In this document: in pieces, positions 42,402-51,102 of the stretch
Layout: every line of letters begins with the position of its first letter
Position numbering within the stretch: position 1 is the stretch's first letter
Assembly (NCBI RefSeq): GCF_035917995.1
Contig: NZ_CP109131.1
Span: 7,440,001 to 7,504,000 of the forward strand
DNA: 64,000 nucleotides
From: Streptosporangium sp. NBC_01755
Lineage (GTDB): Bacteria > Actinomycetota > Actinomycetes > Streptosporangiales > Streptosporangiaceae
Direction of reading: 5' to 3'
Translations under genes and position numbers: made by a program
Notes under the pieces: model-generated
Seen by the model: only the letters and a program-made list of their open reading frames with translations
Databases searched by the model: none
Told to the model about the DNA's origin: nothing

Positions 42402-42415
42402 GGGGCTATGTACCC
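42402..42415. promoter_or_regulatory. Candidate DosR-type box GGGGCTATGTACCC
   Basis: Second GGGxC-N4-xxCCC site in the same divergent gap, 15 nt from the first, a spacing that allows two regulator dimers side by side. Confidence 0.4.
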
Positions 42416-42545
42416 GCCTGGCGCGGCTGTGCTCTTTTGACCTTCAGGGGCGCGTCTTCGCTGGTCCGGCACTTGCCGATCCTGATGTGGGGGTACACCG
42501 GGTGCGCGAGCGCCCGCCCCGTGCCGGGGTGCGAGACTTCGCAGT

Positions 42546-44246
42546 ATGGGGGAGTTCGAGCCCGGCGCGTTGATACCGCACATGCGGCTGGACGAGCTGC
42601 TGGCGGAACTGAGGGTGCGTCTGGAGGCGGTGCTCGCCACCCGTGACCGGGTGCACGCGCTGCTGGACGCGGTCGTCTCCGTGGGCGGAGAACTTGATCT
42701 GGAGACCGTGCTGCGCCGGATCGTGGAGGCCGCCATCCCCCTTGTCGACGCCACCTACGGTGCCCTGGGCCTGATCGGTGAGGAGAACACGCTGGTCCAG
42801 TTCGTCCCGGTGGGGTTGAGCGAGAAGGAGATCGCCGGCATCGAGCACTGGCCGCGCGGCCTGGGCCTGATCGGTCTGCTGATCAAGCAGCCGCAGTCGC
42901 TGAGGCTGGCTCACATCTGTGATCATCCGGAGTCGTACGGTTTTCCCCCCGGCCATCCACCGATGGGGTCGTTTCTGGGGGTGCCGATCCGGGTGCGTGG
43001 GGAGGTTTTCGGAAATCTTTACCTCACCGAGAAGCGTGGGGGAGGAGAGTTCGACGCCGAGGACGAGGCGATCGTGACCGCGCTGGCCACCGCCGCCGGG
43101 GTCGCCATCGAGAACGCCCGGCTGTATGAGGACAGCCGGCGGCGTGAGATGTGGCTGCAGGCCTCGGCGGAGGTCACCACCAGCCTGCTGTCGGGGGCCG
43201 AGCCGGAGATGGTGCTCGCGTTGATCGCGCGGCGGGCGCGGCAGATGGCCGATGCCGATCTTGTCGCGGTCCTGTTGCCCGACGAGGGCGGGCAGGTCCT
43301 GCGGGTGGTTCTCGCCGACGGGCCGGACGGCGACCAGGCGGTTCATGCGGAGACGTCTGTCGCCGACTCCCTTGCCGGTCTGGCCTTCACCAGCGGTGAG
43401 CCGCGTATGGTCGCCGATTCGGCCGAGGCGGAGATTCCGATGATGCTCGCCGAGCATGTCTCGCTGGGTACGGTGGCCGCGGTGCCGATCGGCGCGGCGG
43501 GAGGGGTGCGGGGCGTGCTGTTGCTGGGTAAGCAGCCGGGCCGTATCCCGTTCGGTCAGGCGGGGTTGCGCACCCTGCACTCCTTCGCCGGGCAGGCCGC
43601 GGTCGCCCTGGAGTTGGCGGAAAGGCGGGTGGACGCCGAGCGGCTGAGCCTGCTGGAAGATCGTGACCGGATCGCCAAGGATCTGCACGATGTGGTGATC
43701 CAGCGGTTGTTCGCCATCGCCATGACGCTGATGGGCGTTGCGCGGTTCGTGGAGCGGTCTGAGGCCTCGGACCGGCTACAGAACGCGATCGACGAGTTGG
43801 ACGGGACCATCCGGCAGATTCGCTCGACCATCTTCGCCCTGCAGACCCCGCACCAGGAAGGTGATCGCGGTCTGCGTGCGCAGATCGTGGAACTGGTCGA
43901 GGACGCCCGGGCCCACCTGGGTTTCATGCCGGGTCTGGTGATGGAGGGCCCGCTGGACGGCGGCGTGCCGGAACAGGTCGCGGAGCATCTGCTGGCCGTT
44001 GTGCGGGAGGCTCTGTCCAACATCGTGCGCCATGCCAGGGCCTCCAGGGCCGGGGTGACGGTTGAGATCGAGGGCGATCGGCTCGTCCTGACCGTGGCGG
44101 ACGACGGGGCCGGGTTGCCCGGGGAGTGCAGGCGCAGCGGGTTGCGTAATCTCAAGGAACGGGCCGAGCGGCTCGGTGGTTCCTTCTCGGTGGAATCCTC
44201 CCCGGAGGCGGGGACCCGCCTGATCTGGAGCGCGTCCCTCACCTAG
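42546..44246 (+). CDS. DevS/DosS-like GAF-GAF sensor histidine kinase, copy 1
   Basis: 566 aa, cytosolic. GAF-1 spans about residues 45-195 and contains PPGHPPMGSFLGVPIRVRGE, where His137 matches the haem-ligating His149 of mycobacterial DosS/DevS; GAF-2 spans about 215-365. The HisKA_3 dimerisation helix has phospho-acceptor His381 in RIAKDLHDVVIQRLFA, and the ATPase domain has REALSNIVRHARAS and GLRNLKERAERLGG. DosS/DosT kinases sense O2, NO, CO or redox through haem. It converges with the DosR-like regulator gene (13 nt apart) and has a close paralogue at 51103. Confidence 0.93.
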   Translation: MGEFEPGALIPHMRLDELLAELRVRLEAVLATRDRVHALLDAVVSVGGELDLETVLRRIVEAAIPLVDATYGALGLIGEENTLVQFVPVGLSEKEIAGIEHWPRGLGLIGLLIKQPQSLRLAHICDHPESYGFPPGHPPMGSFLGVPIRVRGEVFGNLYLTEKRGGGEFDAEDEAIVTALATAAGVAIENARLYEDSRRREMWLQASAEVTTSLLSGAEPEMVLALIARRARQMADADLVAVLLPDEGGQVLRVVLADGPDGDQAVHAETSVADSLAGLAFTSGEPRMVADSAEAEIPMMLAEHVSLGTVAAVPIGAAGGVRGVLLLGKQPGRIPFGQAGLRTLHSFAGQAAVALELAERRVDAERLSLLEDRDRIAKDLHDVVIQRLFAIAMTLMGVARFVERSEASDRLQNAIDELDGTIRQIRSTIFALQTPHQEGDRGLRAQIVELVEDARAHLGFMPGLVMEGPLDGGVPEQVAEHLLAVVREALSNIVRHARASRAGVTVEIEGDRLVLTVADDGAGLPGECRRSGLRNLKERAERLGGSFSVESSPEAGTRLIWSASLT

Positions 44247-44258
44247 CCGAAGGCCCGC

Positions 44259-44900
44259 TCATTCGGGGCGGTTGTTCTTCAGCCGTGTCACCAGGGCGGC
44301 GGCCTGGGTACGGCGCTGCATGTTCAGTTTGGACAGCAGGTTGGAGACGTAGTTCTTGACCGTTTTCTCGGCGAGGTACATCCGTTCGCCGATCTGCCGG
44401 TTGGTCAGGCCCTCGCCGATCAGTTCCAGGATGTGGCGTTCCTGATCCGACAGGGCGGCCAGGGGGTCTTTTCTGACGGCCTGTTCGCGTAGTCGCGCCA
44501 GCATGGCCGAGGTCGTCTGCGGGTCCAGCATCGACTCGCCGCCCGCCACCGTGCGTACGGCGCCGACCAGGTCTGATCCGTGGATCTGTTTGAGCACGTA
44601 GCCGGAGGCGCCGGCCATCACGGCGTTGAACAGGGCTTCGTCGTCGGCGAAGGAGGTCAGCATCAGGCAGGCCAGTTCCGGCATTCTGGAGCGGACCTCG
44701 CGGCACACGTCCACCCCGTTGCCGTCGGGCAGGCGTACGTCCAGGACCGCGACGTCCGGCCGTAGCGCCGGGATACGGGCCACCGCCGACTCGGCGGTTC
44801 CCGCCTCGCCGATCACCTCGATGTCGCCTTCGGACTCCAGCAGCGCGGCCACACCGCGCCGTACCACTTCGTGATCGTCGACCAGGAACACGCGAATCAT
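44259..44900 (-). CDS. DosR/DevR-like NarL-family response regulator
   Basis: 213 aa. MIRVFLVDDHEVVRRGVAAL opens exactly like DevR; phospho-acceptor Asp54 in AVLDVRLPDGNGVDVCREVR, the conserved Lys in GYVLKQIHGSDLV, and the LuxR-type DNA-binding end LSDQERHILELIGEGLTNRQ, AEKTVKNYVSNLLSKLNMQR. These recognition-helix residues (EKTVKNYVS) are those of DosR, which binds GGGACT-N-AGTCCC-type palindromes. It is the only obvious partner for the two GAF kinases, so it probably drives the island. ATG 44900 is the DevR-like start, with no clear ribosome site. Confidence 0.92.
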   Translation of the reverse strand: MIRVFLVDDHEVVRRGVAALLESEGDIEVIGEAGTAESAVARIPALRPDVAVLDVRLPDGNGVDVCREVRSRMPELACLMLTSFADDEALFNAVMAGASGYVLKQIHGSDLVGAVRTVAGGESMLDPQTTSAMLARLREQAVRKDPLAALSDQERHILELIGEGLTNRQIGERMYLAEKTVKNYVSNLLSKLNMQRRTQAAALVTRLKNNRPE

Positions 44901-44991
44901 GTTCTGAAGGTTAGCCTTTCCGGTGTGTCGGATGCAGGGATCAAGGTGCCGATTGTCAGCATCGGGCAAATTCGGGGGCGATGACCGGTGA

Positions 44992-47094
44992 TCAGGTCTT
45001 TGCCGCGAACAGGCAGGCCACTCCCGCCATCGCTCCCAGGTGGATCCCCTCGGAGGTGGTCCCCGCCTGGAGGTCCTTCACATCATTGTTCAGCGCCTCC
45101 ACCAGGAAGGGGTGCGAGGCGCCGGGGCGCAGGCGTGCCAGCACTCCGGCGTGGACGACGGCGCTCAGCGTCGAGCCGTGGCAGGTGCGGGCCAGGTAGT
45201 AGTCCACGGTGCGCCTGGCCATCTCGGCGTTCCATTCGTAGCCGAGACCGGTCAGGATCTCGTCGAGCCCTTCCTCGCCGAGCAGGTGGAAGAGCATGAG
45301 CACGTCGGCCTGCTTGGAGGCCTTGTACCGGTTTGGTGTGTCGCCTTCGGCGTCGAGGATGCGGTCCAGCCGCCGGATGTCCCCGTACTCGCGCCGGTAG
45401 GCGGCCCAGTCCAGTTCCTCCAGGCCCGCGTATCCCTCGAACTGGCTGATCACTCCGTCGTGGAAGTCCACCCGCATCCGCCGGGTCATGCCGGTGAACA
45501 GTTCGATCTCCTGCTCGCCGACCTCCTCGGCGCCGACCAGGCCGATCATGTCCAGGACCCGGCGCATCAGCCATGCGGTCATGACGTTGGTGTAGGCGTT
45601 GTTGTCCAGGCCGGGCTCGGTGCGGTCGGGGTAGCCGTCGTGATACTCGTCCGGGCCCATCACGCCGCGGATCGCGTAGCGTCCCTTCTCGCAGGTCGCG
45701 AGTGAGGCGAAGAAGCGGGCCACCTCCAGGAGCAGTTCGCCGCCGAAGCCCGCGAGGAAGGCGGTGTCCTTCGTCGCCTGGTAGTGCTGCCACACGTTGA
45801 AGGCGATGGCCAGGCCGACATGGCGCTGCAGGTGCGAGCGGTCGGACAGCCAGCGGCCGGAGCGGGGGTTGAAGTGCAGGTGCGGTGTCTCCTCCCGGCC
45901 GTCGCTTCCGCTCTGCCAGGGAAACATCGCTCCGGCGTATCCGGCGGCACGGGCGGCCCAGCGTGCCTCGGGCAGGCGGCGCCACCGGTACCTGAGCAGT
46001 GCCCGGGTGATCTCCGGCAGGCGCGGGGCGAGGAAGGGGACGACGAACAGGTCGTCCCAGAAAACGTGGCCTCGGTAGGCCTCGCCGTGCAGGCCCCGGG
46101 CGGGCAGCCCGGTGTCGAGTTCCGCGATGTGCGGGGAGGCCGTCTGCAGCAGGTGGAAGACGTACAGGTTGAGGATCTGCTGCACCTCGGTGTCCTCGGC
46201 GGTGACGTGCGCCCGCTGCCACAGCCGGTCCCAGGCCCGTACGTGCCGCTTGAGGAGGGTGGAGAAGCCGCCCGCGCGCACGACGGCGCTTCTCGCGGCG
46301 GCCTCGCTCTCGGCGATGGCCCTGTCCCGGGAGGTGTAGAGGGCCACGATCTTCTCCACGGCGACCTCGTCGCCGGCTTTCACCTCGACGGCCCGCTCGT
46401 CGCCCACCCAGCCCTCCTCGACGCCGGTACGGCGGTGCCCGTCGGCCAGTGCGGTGCGGGCGGCGAGTGCGATCTCCACGCGGGAGGTGGCGGTGCGGGT
46501 CAGCAGTTCGATCACGCCGTGGGCGGCGTGCCCGCAGATCGGGACGAGATGCCGGTCGGCCAGATCGCGGTAGCGGGCGACTCCGGCGTTGGTGACACGC
46601 CCGTCCAGTGCCGAGCGGATCTCCAGCAGCCCGTGCCAGTTCTCCGGAACGATCGTCATGGTGAGAGCGGCCAGGTGCGGGTCGTCCATCGAGACCAGAC
46701 GGTGCTGCTCCACCCGGGTGATCCGGCCGTGGGAGTCGCGTACCCGCAGGAACCGGCTGAGAGTTCCCTGGCGCATGTCGAGCGTGTGGCGATGGGCCAG
46801 GATCTCGGCGTGTCCTGGGGCGAACCAGTCGCCACCGTCGGCGCGGAAGGTCAGGGGCAGCCAGTTCGGCACGTTGACGAGGTCCTCGTTCTTCACCGGG
46901 TGGCCCGCGACCTGGGAGACGAGCCGGTCGTAGCAGCCGGCGACGTAGGTGCCGGGATAGTGCACCCCGTCGGCGTGTGACTCCGGTACGGCGCCCCTGG
47001 TGGCGAAGTAGCCGTTACCGAGCGTCGTCAGCGCCTCTCGCACCCCCTCCCGGGCGGGGTCGAAGCCGTCATAGGTGAGGAGCCAGGGGTTCAC
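44992..47094 (-). CDS. Glycoside hydrolase family 65 protein (kojibiose/trehalose/maltose phosphorylase-like), C-terminus short
   Basis: 700 aa. NPWLLTYDGFDPAREGVREA, LGNGYFATRGAVPESHADGV, the (alpha/alpha)6 barrel with HVFWDDLFVVPFLAPRLPE and the catalytic acid in VMGPDEYHDG are typical GH65. KASKQADVLMLFHLL and ARTCHGSTLSAVVHAGVLAR also match; they carry the phosphate-site region. The protein stops at GAMAGVACLFAAKT, where family members continue about 70-80 residues into a beta domain, so the 3' end may be truncated. GTG 47094 with GGGAG upstream. It is divergent from a USP gene across four regulator-box palindromes; mobilising trehalose or maltose in dormancy is a plausible role. Confidence 0.9.
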   Translation of the reverse strand: MNPWLLTYDGFDPAREGVREALTTLGNGYFATRGAVPESHADGVHYPGTYVAGCYDRLVSQVAGHPVKNEDLVNVPNWLPLTFRADGGDWFAPGHAEILAHRHTLDMRQGTLSRFLRVRDSHGRITRVEQHRLVSMDDPHLAALTMTIVPENWHGLLEIRSALDGRVTNAGVARYRDLADRHLVPICGHAAHGVIELLTRTATSRVEIALAARTALADGHRRTGVEEGWVGDERAVEVKAGDEVAVEKIVALYTSRDRAIAESEAAARSAVVRAGGFSTLLKRHVRAWDRLWQRAHVTAEDTEVQQILNLYVFHLLQTASPHIAELDTGLPARGLHGEAYRGHVFWDDLFVVPFLAPRLPEITRALLRYRWRRLPEARWAARAAGYAGAMFPWQSGSDGREETPHLHFNPRSGRWLSDRSHLQRHVGLAIAFNVWQHYQATKDTAFLAGFGGELLLEVARFFASLATCEKGRYAIRGVMGPDEYHDGYPDRTEPGLDNNAYTNVMTAWLMRRVLDMIGLVGAEEVGEQEIELFTGMTRRMRVDFHDGVISQFEGYAGLEELDWAAYRREYGDIRRLDRILDAEGDTPNRYKASKQADVLMLFHLLGEEGLDEILTGLGYEWNAEMARRTVDYYLARTCHGSTLSAVVHAGVLARLRPGASHPFLVEALNNDVKDLQAGTTSEGIHLGAMAGVACLFAAKT

Positions 47095-47268
47095 GTCTTC
47101 TCCCGTAAAATCGTGGTTGTGCCGGATCGGCGACGACGAGGCCGGCGACGACGAGGCCGGCGCCGGTCGATGCCGGTGACGGGACCGGAGCGGACTGCCC
47201 TGACTGCCGGGAGAGTCATTGGGTACCCCCTTCCACCCGGACGGTACGGCAGTGTTCACGGTCCTCTT

Positions 47269-47284
47269 AGGGCTGATCGGCCCT
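47269..47284. promoter_or_regulatory. Palindrome AGGGCTGATCGGCCCT (candidate DosR-type box 1 of 4)
   Basis: First of four GGGxC/GTCCC-type palindromes in the 320-nt gap between the divergent GH65 and USP genes; one internal mismatch. The gap holds no gene. Confidence 0.5.
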
Positions 47285-47292
47285 ATGGTTCA

Positions 47293-47305
47293 GGGACCTT
47301 CGTCC
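47293..47305. promoter_or_regulatory. Candidate DosR-type box GGGACCTTCGTCC (2 of 4)
   Basis: Framed by TTCA and GAA, close to the full mycobacterial consensus ends. Lies 24 nt centre-to-centre from the preceding site. Confidence 0.5.
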
Positions 47306-47332
47306 GAAGATCGGCTCTTCTCGCCGGGGAGA

Positions 47333-47344
47333 GGACGAAGGTCC
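47333..47344. promoter_or_regulatory. Candidate box GGACGAAGGTCC (3 of 4)
   Basis: Palindromic halves GGAC/GTCC around GAAG, the reverse-complement relative of the previous CCTTC centre, so sites 2 and 3 form an inverted pair. Confidence 0.5.
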
Positions 47345-47353
47345 CCGTGCCCG

Positions 47354-47367
47354 GGGACGATCGTCCC
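47354..47367 (+). promoter_or_regulatory. Perfect palindrome GGGACGATCGTCCC (candidate DosR-type box 4 of 4)
   Basis: Exact match to GGGAC-N4-GTCCC with a fully symmetrical GATC centre, 48 nt upstream of the USP start codon, the usual position for a DosR box overlapping the -35 region. Confidence 0.65.
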
Positions 47368-47414
47368 TGGGGAAACCGTCCGTGCCGCGATCCGATGGGC
47401 AGCGGGGGAAAGTG

Positions 47415-48266
47415 ATGACCGAATCGATCACTGTCGGAACGGATGGCTCGGCTGCCGCCGCAGTGGCCCTGGAATGGGCGGTCGACGACGCCGTCCGCAG
47501 GGGGGTGTCCCTGAGGATCGTGCACGCCATGGACCGCTGGCCATCCGACCTGGTCGAGTTCCCCCTGCCGGGGCGGCCCGGCCGGCTGGCGCGCTTCGGC
47601 GAACAGGTGCTCACCGAAGCGGCCAAGGCGGCGACGGAACGGGGGCCGGATGTCCGGGTGACCACCGAGCTGATCGAGGGAACGCCGTCCGAGGTTCTGT
47701 GCGGGCAGGCGGAAACGGCGGTCGAACTGGTGGTCGGCAGTCGCGGCCTGGGCGGTTTCGCCGGGTCGCCGCTCGGCTCGGTCCCCGTCCGGGTGGCGGG
47801 TCACGTACCCGGCGCCGTGGTGGTCGTCAGGCGGGGTTTCGCCGAGGCGCACGGTGAGGTGGTCGTGGGCGTCGACGGTTCCACCGAGTGCGAACCCGCT
47901 CTCGGGTTCGCCTTCGAGCAGGCCGCGTTACGCGGCTGCGGGTTGCGCGCGGTCTACGCCTGGCAGGCGGGCGGGGACACCGATGAGATCCGGCGGGCAC
48001 AGCGCCGGGTGGCCGAGGACCGGCTCGCCGGCTGGCGGGAACGGTTCCCCGCCGTCGAGGTCGTCCCGGATGTGACGCGCGCGCGCCCGGTGCCGACACT
48101 GCTGGCCGCCTCGGCGCGGGCGGACCTGCTCGTCGTGGGCTCTCGCGGTCTCGGCGCCGTCGGAGCGATCCTGCTGGGATCGGTCAGCCGTGAGATTCTC
48201 CACCATGCTCGCTGTCCTGTGGCGGTTGTCGGATCAACGTCCGGTGACCGGCGGTTTCGGGGGTAG
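47415..48266 (+). CDS. Tandem universal stress protein, copy 2
   Basis: 283 aa, two USP domains. Domain 1 has [20 protein letters not shown] and the loop [20 protein letters not shown], where Pro replaces a usual Leu; domain 2 has [20 protein letters not shown] and a complete ATP loop [23 protein letters not shown] 47415 with GGGGGAAAG upstream. First of three same-strand USP genes, each with its own upstream region, and preceded by the strongest regulator-box cluster of the window. Confidence 0.93.
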   Translation: MTESITVGTDGSAAAAVALEWAVDDAVRRGVSLRIVHAMDRWPSDLVEFPLPGRPGRLARFGEQVLTEAAKAATERGPDVRVTTELIEGTPSEVLCGQAETAVELVVGSRGLGGFAGSPLGSVPVRVAGHVPGAVVVVRRGFAEAHGEVVVGVDGSTECEPALGFAFEQAALRGCGLRAVYAWQAGGDTDEIRRAQRRVAEDRLAGWRERFPAVEVVPDVTRARPVPTLLAASARADLLVVGSRGLGAVGAILLGSVSREILHHARCPVAVVGSTSGDRRFRG

Positions 48267-48280
48267 GAGACCTTCAACGG

Positions 48281-48304
48281 CTCTGGCCGCAGGGGCGGCC
48301 AGAG
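48281..48304 (+). terminator. Hairpin between USP copies 2 and 3
   Basis: CTCTGGCCGC-AGGG-GCGGCCAGAG, perfect 10-bp stem with a 4-nt loop, 15 nt after the stop. No T-run, but it may attenuate or protect the transcript ends between the two USP genes. Confidence 0.6.
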
Positions 48305-48322
48305 GTTCGAAAGGGGAATATT

Positions 48323-49189
48323 GTGATCTTGGTGGGAGTCGACGGCTCGCAGGCCGCGCTTGAGGCCGTGAGCTGGGCCGTACGGGAGGCCCGGCTACGC
48401 GGTGCCGAGTTGCGCGTGGTGCACGCCATGGTGGCCTGGCCGTTGGAGATGACCGAGGACGCCCCGTACGCCGACGTGGGCCGGTGGATGCGCGATGGGG
48501 CCATGTCCATGCTGACGGACGCGCTGGACCGGGCCCGCGAGAAGGACGGGCGTGTCAAGGTGGAGCCGCTGCTGCTGCCGGGCGACCCCAGGGACGTCCT
48601 GATCGAGGCCGCGAAGGACGCCGACCTCCTGGTGGTCGGCAGTCACGGGCGGGACGGTTTCTCCGGCATGCTGCTGGGATCGGTCGCGCTGGGCGTGACC
48701 GGACACAGCGCCTGCCCGGTCGCCGTCATCCGGAAGGCGCCCGAGCGGTCACACGCCGGGGTGGGCGAGGTGGTCGTCGGAGTCGACGGCTCCGCGGCAG
48801 GTGCGTCCGCCATCGAGTTCGCCTTCGCCGAGGCATCCCTGCGCGGCGCCGGCCTGCGGGCGGTGCACGCTTGGAACCGGCCCGTCGGTGGGCCGTTCCA
48901 GGCGTCTGCCGAGGAGACGGCCGAGGGCGAGCGGCGACTGCTGGCCGAGGCGCTGGCGGGCCGGGGCGAGCGTCATCCGGATGTCAAGGTCACCGAGCAG
49001 GTGGAGCGCGGGCATCCGGTGGAGGTTCTGAAGAACGCCTCGGCACACGCCGACCTGCTGGTCGTGGGGTCACGCGGCCGCGGGAACCTGGCGGGGCTGC
49101 TGCTGGGCTCGGTCAGCCACTCGCTGCTGCAGCACGCCGCCTGCCCGCTGGTCGTGACACCCGCCACGGCGGCACCCCGGCGCGCCTGA
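48323..49189 (+). CDS. Tandem universal stress protein, copy 3
   Basis: 288 aa. Domain 1: MILVGVDGSQAALEAVSWAV and loop GSHGRDGFSGMLLGSVALGV; domain 2: [20 protein letters not shown] and loop GSRGRGNLAGLLLGSVSHSL. Both ATP loops (GxxGx9GS) are complete. GTG 48323, weak ribosome site AAAGGGG. Only 56 nt separate it from copy 2, containing a hairpin, so partial read-through is likely. Confidence 0.93.
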   Translation: MILVGVDGSQAALEAVSWAVREARLRGAELRVVHAMVAWPLEMTEDAPYADVGRWMRDGAMSMLTDALDRAREKDGRVKVEPLLLPGDPRDVLIEAAKDADLLVVGSHGRDGFSGMLLGSVALGVTGHSACPVAVIRKAPERSHAGVGEVVVGVDGSAAGASAIEFAFAEASLRGAGLRAVHAWNRPVGGPFQASAEETAEGERRLLAEALAGRGERHPDVKVTEQVERGHPVEVLKNASAHADLLVVGSRGRGNLAGLLLGSVSHSLLQHAACPLVVTPATAAPRRA

Positions 49190-49205
49190 TCGGACAGCCG
49201 TTGAC

Positions 49206-49269
49206 GGCTGTATCCGCCCGCCGGCGGCGAGCGACAAGGCTGTATCCGCCCGCCGGCGGCGAGCGACAA
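49206..49269. repeat. Perfect 32-bp tandem duplication
   Basis: Copies at 49206-49237 and 49238-49269, each beginning GGCTGTATCCGCCCGCCGGC. Lies in the gap between USP copies 3 and 4; internally GCCCGCCGGCGGC can form a hairpin. Confidence 0.95.
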
Positions 49270-49400
49270 CGGCACGATGCGGTGGTTCCCTGGCATCGGG
49301 GCAGGAAGACGGGGTTTCACCCCCCGGTGTCTTTGATGTCGGAACGCCGGCCGGTTCCGTCGCGGAGTGACGAAAGGCCCTGCCATCACGTGGGCCGGTA

Positions 49401-49414
49401 GGGACTTCCGGCCC
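49401..49414 (+). promoter_or_regulatory. Candidate DosR-type box GGGACTTCCGGCCC
   Basis: GGGAC-N4-GGCCC, one mismatch to GTCCC, 47 nt upstream of USP copy 4. Confidence 0.5.
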
Positions 49415-49461
49415 TGGGGCCGCAGGTTTGACGGAGGTCGGATAGGAGAGAAGGAGGACTT

Positions 49462-50313
49462 ATGTCTAGTCTGATCATCGTTGGGGCCGACGGTTCCACC
49501 ACCGCGACCGCTGCCATCCAGTGGGCGGCCGACGACGCCGCCCGCATGGGCCTGCCGTTGCGCATCGTCACCGCCGTGCAGCGCTGGCCGAACGACATCC
49601 CCAAGTTCCCCGCTCCCGAGTGGGAGGACGCGGTGACCGAGTCCGCCCAGAAGGTGCTGGCCGCCGCGGAGGAGACGGCCCGCTCCGGGCAACCTGCCAT
49701 CGAGGTGACCACCGCGCTGGTCGAGGGACCGCCGGCGCTGGTCCTGCGCGAGCAGGAAAAGGACGCCACGGAGATCGTCGTCGGGACCAGAGGCCTCGGC
49801 GGGTTCGCCGGAGCCGTGATCGGCTCGGTCGGCATCCACGTCGCCGGTCATGTGCGCTGCCCGGTCGTCGTCGTCCGTCCCGGCCAGACCGGGGTACACG
49901 GCGAGATCACGGTCGGCCTCGACGACTCCGACGCCTGCGAGCCCGCCCTCGCCTACGCCTTCGAGCAGGCCAGGCTGCGCGGCAGCACCCTGCGCGCCCT
50001 CTACGCCTGGCAGGTGCCCGTGCACATCTACGCCCCGGAGATCGTCTATGACATGGACGAGTTCCGCGCCGCCCATCACCGGGTCGTGACGGACCGGCTC
50101 GCCGCGTGGCGAGAGAGGTACCCCGGGGTGAAGGTGATCGAGGACGTGCGCCGCGCCCACCCGGTCGAGGCGCTCAGCGACGCCTCCGATACCTGTGACC
50201 TGATCGTCGTCGGCTCCCACGGCCGCGGCGCCCTCGGCTCGCTGTTCCTGGGCTCGGTCAGCCGGGGCGTTCTGCATCACGCCCGCTGCTCCGTCGCCGT
50301 CGTCAGGTCGTAG
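49462..50313 (+). CDS. Tandem universal stress protein, copy 4
   Basis: 283 aa. Domain 1: LIIVGADGSTTATAAIQWAA, loop [20 protein letters not shown]; domain 2: EITVGLDDSDACEPALAYAF (the usual DGS is DDS), loop GSHGRGALGSLFLGSVSRGV. Closest to copy 2 in architecture and spacing. AGGAGG precedes ATG 49462. Followed after 164 nt by the DoxX gene. Confidence 0.93.
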   Translation: MSSLIIVGADGSTTATAAIQWAADDAARMGLPLRIVTAVQRWPNDIPKFPAPEWEDAVTESAQKVLAAAEETARSGQPAIEVTTALVEGPPALVLREQEKDATEIVVGTRGLGGFAGAVIGSVGIHVAGHVRCPVVVVRPGQTGVHGEITVGLDDSDACEPALAYAFEQARLRGSTLRALYAWQVPVHIYAPEIVYDMDEFRAAHHRVVTDRLAAWRERYPGVKVIEDVRRAHPVEALSDASDTCDLIVVGSHGRGALGSLFLGSVSRGVLHHARCSVAVVRS

Positions 50314-50345
50314 CCGGATACGACCGGGGCATCCCCGTGCCGGAT

Positions 50346-50359
50346 AGGCCGAAGGTCCC
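50346..50359 (+). promoter_or_regulatory. Weak candidate box AGGCCGAAGGTCCC upstream of DoxX
   Basis: Only the right half matches GTCCC fully. A second small palindrome CGGGG-CAT-CCCCG lies just upstream. Assigned mainly because of position in the island. Confidence 0.3.
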
Positions 50360-50477
50360 ATGAACGCGATGACTTTCGCAGCCCGGGCGCGAGCCGTACG
50401 GCACTGCGGAGCGGCCCCGGAAAACGATGTGATGGAGACACCACAGAGACCGCGAAACACTACCGAAAGGGGCCGTC

Positions 50478-51032
50478 ATGGCCACCAGGCACGGTCGGGA
50501 CGTTCCCTCCAAGCAGTCCGTCCCGAACGTCACCCCTCCGGCGGCGACACGCCCGGTCGACTACGTCTGGGCGATCGCGCGCATCTCCATCGGATGGATC
50601 TTCCTGTGGGCGTTCCTCGACAAGACCTTCGGCTGGGGGTTCGCCACCCCCGCCGACCGCGCCTGGATCTCCGGCGGCAGCCCCACGACCGGGTTCCTCA
50701 AGGGCACCGGTGAGAACGCCCTCGGCGGCCTCTTCTCCGGCCTGGCCGGTCAGGCCTGGGTGGACTGGCTGTTCATGCTCGGCCTGCTCGGGGTCGGCGT
50801 CGCCCTCATCCTGGGGGCCGGCATGCGGATCGCCGCCGTCGCCGGGGGCCTGATGCTGATCCTGATGTGGGCCGCCGCTCTGCCCCTGACCACCAACCCG
50901 TTCATGGACGATCACATCGTCTACATCGTCGTGCTCGCCGGGCTGGCGATGGCGGGCGCCGGCGACACCCTCGGCATCGGCAGGTGGTGGAGCAACACCT
51001 CCCTGGTGCGGAACTACCCCGTCCTGCGCTAA
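50478..51032 (+). CDS. DoxX-family membrane protein
   Basis: 184 aa with four membrane helices; ARISIGWIFLWAFLDKTFGW and GLAGQAWVDWLFMLGLLGVG are typical of DoxX/DoxD-like proteins, and the helix-4 end reads YIVVLAGLAMAGAGDTLGIG. In mycobacteria a DoxX protein works with superoxide dismutase and thiosulfate transferase in redox homeostasis; DoxD belongs to thiosulfate:quinone oxidoreductase. In this island it likely contributes to membrane redox defence. Followed by a strong terminator. Confidence 0.88.
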   Translation: MATRHGRDVPSKQSVPNVTPPAATRPVDYVWAIARISIGWIFLWAFLDKTFGWGFATPADRAWISGGSPTTGFLKGTGENALGGLFSGLAGQAWVDWLFMLGLLGVGVALILGAGMRIAAVAGGLMLILMWAAALPLTTNPFMDDHIVYIVVLAGLAMAGAGDTLGIGRWWSNTSLVRNYPVLR

Positions 51033-51045
51033 CCGGGCCACCACG

Positions 51046-51076
51046 ACGCCCACCCCATGATCGGGGTGGGCGTTTT
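51046..51076 (+). terminator. Intrinsic terminator after DoxX
   Basis: ACGCCCACCCC (51046-51056) and GGGGTGGGCGT (51063-51073) with TTTT at the end, 13 nt after the stop. Confidence 0.9.
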
Positions 51077-51102
51077 GCCGTCTTGGTGCGAGACTCGCGG
51101 AC

